64,000 bases of DNA. It comes from Sporodiniella umbellata. Its lineage: Eukaryota > Mucoromycota > Mucoromycetes > Mucorales > Rhizopodaceae. The translations under genes and the position numbers were made by a program. This document shows positions 59,302 through 64,000 of this stretch, in pieces. The stretch covers positions 62,001 to 126,000 of the forward strand of contig JAIXMR010000063.1 of assembly GCA_025677835.1 (NCBI GenBank), written 5' to 3'. The notes beneath the pieces were generated by a model. It saw only the letters and a program-made list of their open reading frames with translations, had not been told where the DNA came from and did not search any database. Numbering within the stretch: the first letter of the stretch is position 1; each line of letters begins with the position of its first letter.

Positions 59302-60276
59302 GATGGCTGAAGCGTTTTGTATACTAACGCCAGTTTGGGCATAGAACGCTAAAAATCATCAAGGTGCTCAATAAAAAGACAAAAACACTACTATATATTA
59401 TGTCTAACTACTGTATTTACATACGGAGTTAATAAGAATTTAGTTATACTTATTGATTAAGTAGATGAGCCTGTCGTCTCTCTTGCACCAAACTAACAGC
59501 TTTCATAAAAGACTAGATAACGTATTGTCGTCTTTAGAAATCAGCAGTAAGAATATGTTTAACCGATGAACGATTTAAATCCCAGCCAGGCCTATCACTC
59601 AGCAAAGTAAGAGTTTTATATAAACGTAATTCGATATTTGAATTGTTATTTCCTAAAAAAAAAAAGAAGTAGTGAGAAAAATGAATGCATAGTACTGTTC
59701 TGAGCTTCGTCTGTTTAAAAAAAGCCTTTTTGTTTTATGTGTATCTTCTAAGCCTGTGTGGGACAATATATAGTTTAAGGTTTGACCTTCAATTCTAATA
59801 TTTACATACTCGATTCTTTAAACTGGCTAAACGACAAGTGTTGTTACTTTGTCAGAGTTTCTTCTTTTTAATTTTTCTTTTTTTACTTTTATTCCTCCCA
59901 TCAAGTTGGAGTGAAATATTCTATAGTCTTTAAAAATAATCCAAAAATCGATAAAAGCAATACAGCAAAACTATACCAAAATTCCAAAAATGCGTAGCTA
60001 ATAGTCCAAAAGTCAGTGTACAAAAGACGGTCTATTCACGTCTTCTTATGCCTTGAGCTATTCAAGAAAAAGCAGTTTTATGTTTTTTTCAAGAACTGGT
60101 TGATCTTTCGTTATTATTCGCATCAGATTAAAAGATCTCTTACCTTATTAGCAGTAGCAAAAAAAAGGACCAGATTGGTCGTCACATAAAAAAAGTATCG
60201 TACGAAGCGAAAGTCTACGAGTGCTACACATGCTATTGAAGAGTATGTTTGTAAAAGTATTGAATAGATGGGCACT
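58128..60276. other. gene-poor spacer (about 2.1 kb)
   Basis: AT-rich without a convincing frame (58849-59049 is open but featureless). A run of about 26 A lies at 59272-59297. No RNA gene recognised. Confidence 0.5.
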
Positions 60277-60755
60277 TTAAGATTCAATTAACATAAAATG
60301 TTTGTCAATAGTCTTTTCTTCTAAAACCATGGTTTCTGTTTTTTCCCCCTAAGTTATCGATTTTGTTTCAATTAACGTTTCCGACCGTGAATACAGTATA
60401 TATATACTTACTTTGAAAGGTGTATGGTTTTGTTTTAGCTCTACAACATATGTTTGTATTCTTCAAGAATCTTGATTTGCAGGAATCACATAAACTGTAT
60501 ACGTCATTAGTATACTTTTCCTTTTTAAATGCATTGTATACGTAGTGTTTTTCTATTATCTTACTTGGCAAAGTAAGCATCTTCAAATCTTGAATTCCTC
60601 GTTTCTCTTATAGCATTTCCTAACGCGATTTCTTGTTCACGATTGTTTGTATTCTTTTTAAACATACTAATAAGGCCATCTATATAATATTTATTATTAT
60701 TCTTAGCAGTATTACTGAGCCTTATAAAATTTAGAAGGCTATCTTTACAATTCAT
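60277..60755 (-). CDS. unrecognised small protein with CxxC...CC
   Basis: Three exons: 60565-60755, 60412-60494, 60277-60320; 105 residues. Intron 1 has donor gtaaga, a near-perfect branch point tactaatgac and acceptor tatacag, strong evidence for splicing. The product starts MNCKDSLLNFIRLSNTAKNN, has an asparagine-rich middle, then LCDSCKSRFLKNTNICC, a possible zinc-binding Cys pair plus Cys pair, then a basic tail. The last exon choice is ambiguous: an acceptor about 30 bases earlier would give a different 15-residue end. I do not recognise a family; a remnant of a mobile-element protein is possible. Confidence 0.45.
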
Positions 60756-61180
60756 TTTTGGTAGTGTTTTCTTATACTAAAAATTAAATTAAATTTTTAT
60801 TGGTTAATGTTCCTTTTTGAAAGAAAATGATTGGATGAAATTAAAGCGAAAACTTATTTACGTCTTTATTACTGTTTCGTTTTCTGATATAAAAATGGCT
60901 AAAAGTGACATATTTTTTATCTTTTTTCAATGCCTGTGCTCCCTTTTCTTTCCTGTTAGCTTTATGAGTTCGCCGAACCGTTCTATAGTAGCCAGTAAAG
61001 AATAACTTGGCCTAAAAAAAACTAAACCCAATGTCACTCGAACGAAGTTGTAACGAAGCGGCCTTTCAAAGTGTATATCTATTAAAGAAAAAAAAAAAGC
61101 TTTTCCCCTATTTTCTTATTTTTCTTTTTTCTGCTTTTTCTCTTTTTTCACTTTTTTATTAGAAGTTTTATCTAAAAGTC
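60756..61180. other. divergent spacer
   Basis: About 425 bases between the orphan (minus) and the UPF0658 gene (plus). A 62-codon frame (60817-61005, plus) is open but has no family features and its hydrophobic stretch comes from T-rich DNA. The leader of the UPF0658 gene is pyrimidine-rich. Confidence 0.45.
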
Positions 61181-62731
61181 ATGCGCTATTCTTCAGATAG
61201 CTTAGCTGAAGAAGAGACAAATAAAGAGGCTCAGTCAGATTCAAATCTTAATGTATAACAGTACTGAGAAAAAAAAGACTTGTATTATTACTATTATTTT
61301 AATCACTTTTGAAAATCATCGAAAAAAAATAGTCTTCAACATTATGGAAAAACAGAAATTCAGCCTATCTTGTACTTGTTACAATACTTGAAGCAGCTAT
61401 CATTATCACATTAGAGGCCATTTTTTTAGCCAAATTCAATGAAAGGTCGGCTATGAGAATCAAGAGGCGCGCTAAAAAAAAAACTTTATTTTAACTCTTC
61501 TCTTTTTTTTTGCAGCCTAAAAGGACAACCTGAAAATGAAGGCTTACAAAAAGGAGTACCTGTTTATTTGAGCATATTTATTATTTCTCTTGTGTTTCAA
61601 GTAGGACTTGCGTGGGATGCTGTAAATAAGAAAAATGAAAACGTTTGTGTATATCCTACTGACATTTTTTTTTTTTTTTAAAAAAAAGGTTCACAACAAA
61701 AACACAATTCAAATCATCGCCTTTATACTATTTAATCTATGTTGTTTTGGATATACAGTATTTCAGTTCAAACAGATCACAGAAGCGCTTAAATCAGCAT
61801 TTCCCAACGGAGGGGGCAACACAGATAATCTTCAAAGAATAGTCATTGCAAGCCCTGTGATTTCGATGGTTTGTCAACTGGCTTATTTTTACTTAGGAGC
61901 ACGACTGTATCTAGAATTTGGGCAAGTAAGCTTGATAATCCTTTTGTGTTACTTACTTTTTTATAAATCAAAAAAGCTGGAGGATTTATAAAAAGATTGG
62001 TGCAGATCCAGATATCCGAAGTAAGAAGTAAAGATATACATGTTTTTATTGGAAACTAATCTTTTTCCTGATAGGAATGTATCGGTGGTACCAAATATTT
62101 CTTACTATTATGAAGCTGGACCTGTTCTTTTTCTTGGGCTTCTCCATTCAATTTCTTGTACTTGTACTTCAAAAAGGGGATGCTGAATATCCGCTTACCA
62201 TCATTGCTTTGCCAGCCACTTGTGTGGCTCTTATCCTGGCCACTTACGCTGTAATTGGAAATGTAGTCCAAAAAAATAACGCTTATATTTTGTCAATAGG
62301 TTCGACATGAATCAAAACATCTCATGCTTTTGTTCTTTGTTGGTCTTGCTGCTGGTGTAGCCTATTTTATTTACAAGATTTACCGTATTTACGATTCTTC
62401 TCAAGTCAACAAATATAGATATGTGAATGAAGTACTCACTTTCTTTGGTAAACTATATAAAAATTTCTTTTTAACATTAAGAAACTAAAGACTTTTGAAT
62501 AGCTTGTGTGACGTTGTTCTTGTTGCTCTTGACTAGTATTAATGCTGCCATCTGTTGGTCAAACTTTGACAAAGGTTTAAAAGGACATTGTAAGAAATAC
62601 ACATATATTTATGTTTTTTTTCTTTGGAGAATAAGCAACTCAAACACTGTTTGTAAATAGTACTAAGAGACATGGATCAACCAAACACATCGTTTGAAGA
62701 AAATGGCGGCCGTACATTATCATTGGACTAA
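61181..62731 (+). CDS. UPF0658 Golgi apparatus membrane protein
   Basis: Nine exons: 61181-61252, 61333-61445, 61516-61621, 61689-61921, 61977-62020, 62075-62250, 62300-62447, 62503-62589, 62661-62731; 349 residues, phases exact. About seven membrane helices. Landmarks shared with the fission yeast UPF0658 protein: WKNRNSAYL, ITLEAIFLAKFN, GLAWDAVHNKNTIQIIAF, LYLEFGWRIYKKIGADPDIR, WYQIFLTIMKLDLFFFLGFS and FPLTI-type (YPLTIIALP). Localises to the Golgi in yeast; molecular role unknown. Intron 4 starts GC (GG|GCAAGT); using the neighbouring GT instead would lose the conserved FGWRIYKK junction, so the GC site is well supported. Confidence 0.9.
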
Positions 62732-62873
62732 ACAATCAGCCAATAGCATACCCATTTTGTACAACCTATTTATATCGTTGAGCCTTTTTCCCATATAATA
62801 ATAAATCATGACTCTATCCCTTAATAATTCCATTGGTCATTTTACAGAATGACATGGATCATCGTGACAGCAA

Positions 62874-63101
62874 CTACGTTTTTTTTTCTCTCTTCATCCA
62901 AAACGCAGACAGAAAAAGTCCAATTACAAATAAAGAAACTTTGTTGCTGTTCAGTGTTTCTAAAAACAATAAAAGAGGATATACTAAGTAACCAGCCCAG
63001 CCAAGTCTAGCTAAAAAAGAATCGTAATTGCAATTACAATAAAAATATACATATAAAAAAGCGGTATAAATAAGAACGAGGCTTGGGAATAGAAACGTCA
63101 T
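62874..63101 (-). CDS. possible small membrane protein
   Basis: An uninterrupted frame of 75 codons with an ATG start, convergent with UPF0658. It has two hydrophobic stretches (about 2-22 and 37-68) with LARLGWAGYLVYPLLLFLE between polar turns and a basic end (KREKKT). No family recognised. AT-rich DNA readily gives hydrophobic frames, so this is only moderately better than chance. Part of it could instead be an exon starting after ttcttttttag, but no upstream partner fits. Confidence 0.3.
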   Translation of the reverse strand: MTFLFPSLVLIYTAFLYVYFYCNCNYDSFLARLGWAGYLVYPLLLFLETLNSNKVSLFVIGLFLSAFWMKREKKT

Positions 63102-63301
63102 TGTGAATATGTAAAAAATAAAAAGATCGACTTATTATAAGCTGCCATCATCTTATACACAAAAACCCAAAAAAAAGGGGGGGGAAAGTATTCGATTTGT
63201 TTTTGCCATTTAAAATTTTTGGATGACAATTCAGGATTATGTAAACACGCGTTAATATACCCATACTAATGTATGTACAGATACAGAGTAATAAAAAAGT
63301 C

Positions 63302-63608
63302 TTAAAAACTAATATACAAATGATCAAACCGCAAAAGAAAGAAAGAGTTCTTAACAGCATACATTTGTGAAGACAAGAAATATTTTCTCTCCAAGTCGTC
63401 TTTTATATATGTTGACGAAGCACATATAAAGAACCAGGAGCGGCTGTTGTTATAACGGTACTATCTATCCAAACAAAGGTCTCCTTTTGTATACATACCC
63501 CTGTTTGAATAATATAAAATACCATATTAAAACACAAAAAAAGCGATACTTGCCACAATGAATACTTGTTGCTTCTCTTTCGGATATTCTTTAAGCTAAT
63601 ATCCAAAA
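63302..63608 (-). CDS. possible 3' exons of a membrane-protein gene running off the window
   Basis: Two candidate exons, 63499-63608 and 63302-63460, stay open and join in phase: an N-terminal part with IRKRSNKYSLW and a hydrophobic helix, then NNSRSWFFICASSTYIKDDL and a stop. The intron between would be only 38 bases, shorter than any other here, which weakens the model. No family assigned and no upstream exon located before the window edge. Confidence 0.2.
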
Positions 63609-64000
63609 CTGTATTTGTTTTATTATTTTAGACTTCGCTCGTATATCTATTCAGAAAAAAGGTCAATAGCTGAATTTAACAATTTTTTTTAAGAAACCAA
63701 TCCCCCCCCTTTTTTTTTTTTGAAGTTAGACACATGTTCCGCTATTGGAAAAAGGCTTGGAGTACAAAAAAAAACACAAACCAATGACAATTGATTTTCT
63801 CTCCTTTCTTTATGCATGTGGGTATATGTGTATATTCTGCATAGATTGGTTGAGGCTAATCAAATATTGTTATTTTCAACCAATACCCCATAATGAATCA
63901 CGACCCTATTCTTTTTTTGTACATACAAGAAAAAACAAAACAACGACCGCTTGTATTACTTTGAGCAAACGTTGTTAGTAACAAAGATAGAAAAGCCAGG

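Overview
The window is nuclear DNA from a filamentous fungus, most likely an early-diverging one (Mucoromycota, probably Mucorales). The reasons are dense short spliceosomal introns (mostly 45-100 bases, GT-AG with CTAAC/CTAAT-like branch points), AT-rich spacers crowded with poly(A)/poly(T) runs, a fungal aminoadipate-pathway lysine gene (homoisocitrate dehydrogenase), a Zn2Cys6 regulator, an Rpd3L subunit Rxt3 and a UPF0658 Golgi protein. The species assignment is inference. All gene models below were spliced by hand from the sequence; in nearly every case the exon phases close exactly and the joined protein matches its family.

Layout. 1-10 kb (minus strand): GOT1, two tandem paralogous alpha/beta hydrolases whose short last exons encode peroxisomal C-termini (AHL and SRL), then RXT3. 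10-21 kb, gene-dense: a CCCH zinc-finger protein with an N-terminal membrane anchor, a DGAT1-like acyltransferase, SDHAF4 and a Spo7/NEP1-R1 subunit ending 13 bases apart tail to tail, a TSR4/PDCD2-like protein, a peroxisomal acyl-CoA oxidase ending in SKL, and a Zn2Cys6 factor. 20.6-24.1 kb is gene-poor. 24-36.5 kb: PIF1 helicase, an F-box/WD40 receptor, a minimal MAP kinase kinase, PIG-M/GPI14, a myotubularin-type phosphatase and a small CYSTM peptide. 36.5-42 kb is gene-poor apart from a solitary Gag-like ORF. 42-53 kb: glycogen debranching enzyme, a Sec7/PH protein lacking the catalytic glutamic finger, a 70-residue orphan, and LYS12. 53-64 kb: a decayed LYS12 3' copy, a free methionine-R-sulfoxide reductase, two orphans, and a UPF0658 Golgi protein.

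How genes relate. Several genes touch lipid handling: DGAT1-like (triacylglycerol synthesis), Spo7-like (activates the phosphatidate phosphatase that supplies diacylglycerol), acyl-CoA oxidase (peroxisomal beta-oxidation) and the two PTS1 hydrolases. The rest is an ordinary housekeeping mix. I saw no tRNA, rRNA, CRISPR or biosynthetic cluster. The most noteworthy items are the membrane-anchored CCCH protein, the catalytically divergent Sec7 domain, the paired PTS1 hydrolases, the isolated Gag-like gene, two GC-AG introns, 8- and 15-base micro-exons, and a myotubularin gene whose first exon has ATT where ATG is expected.
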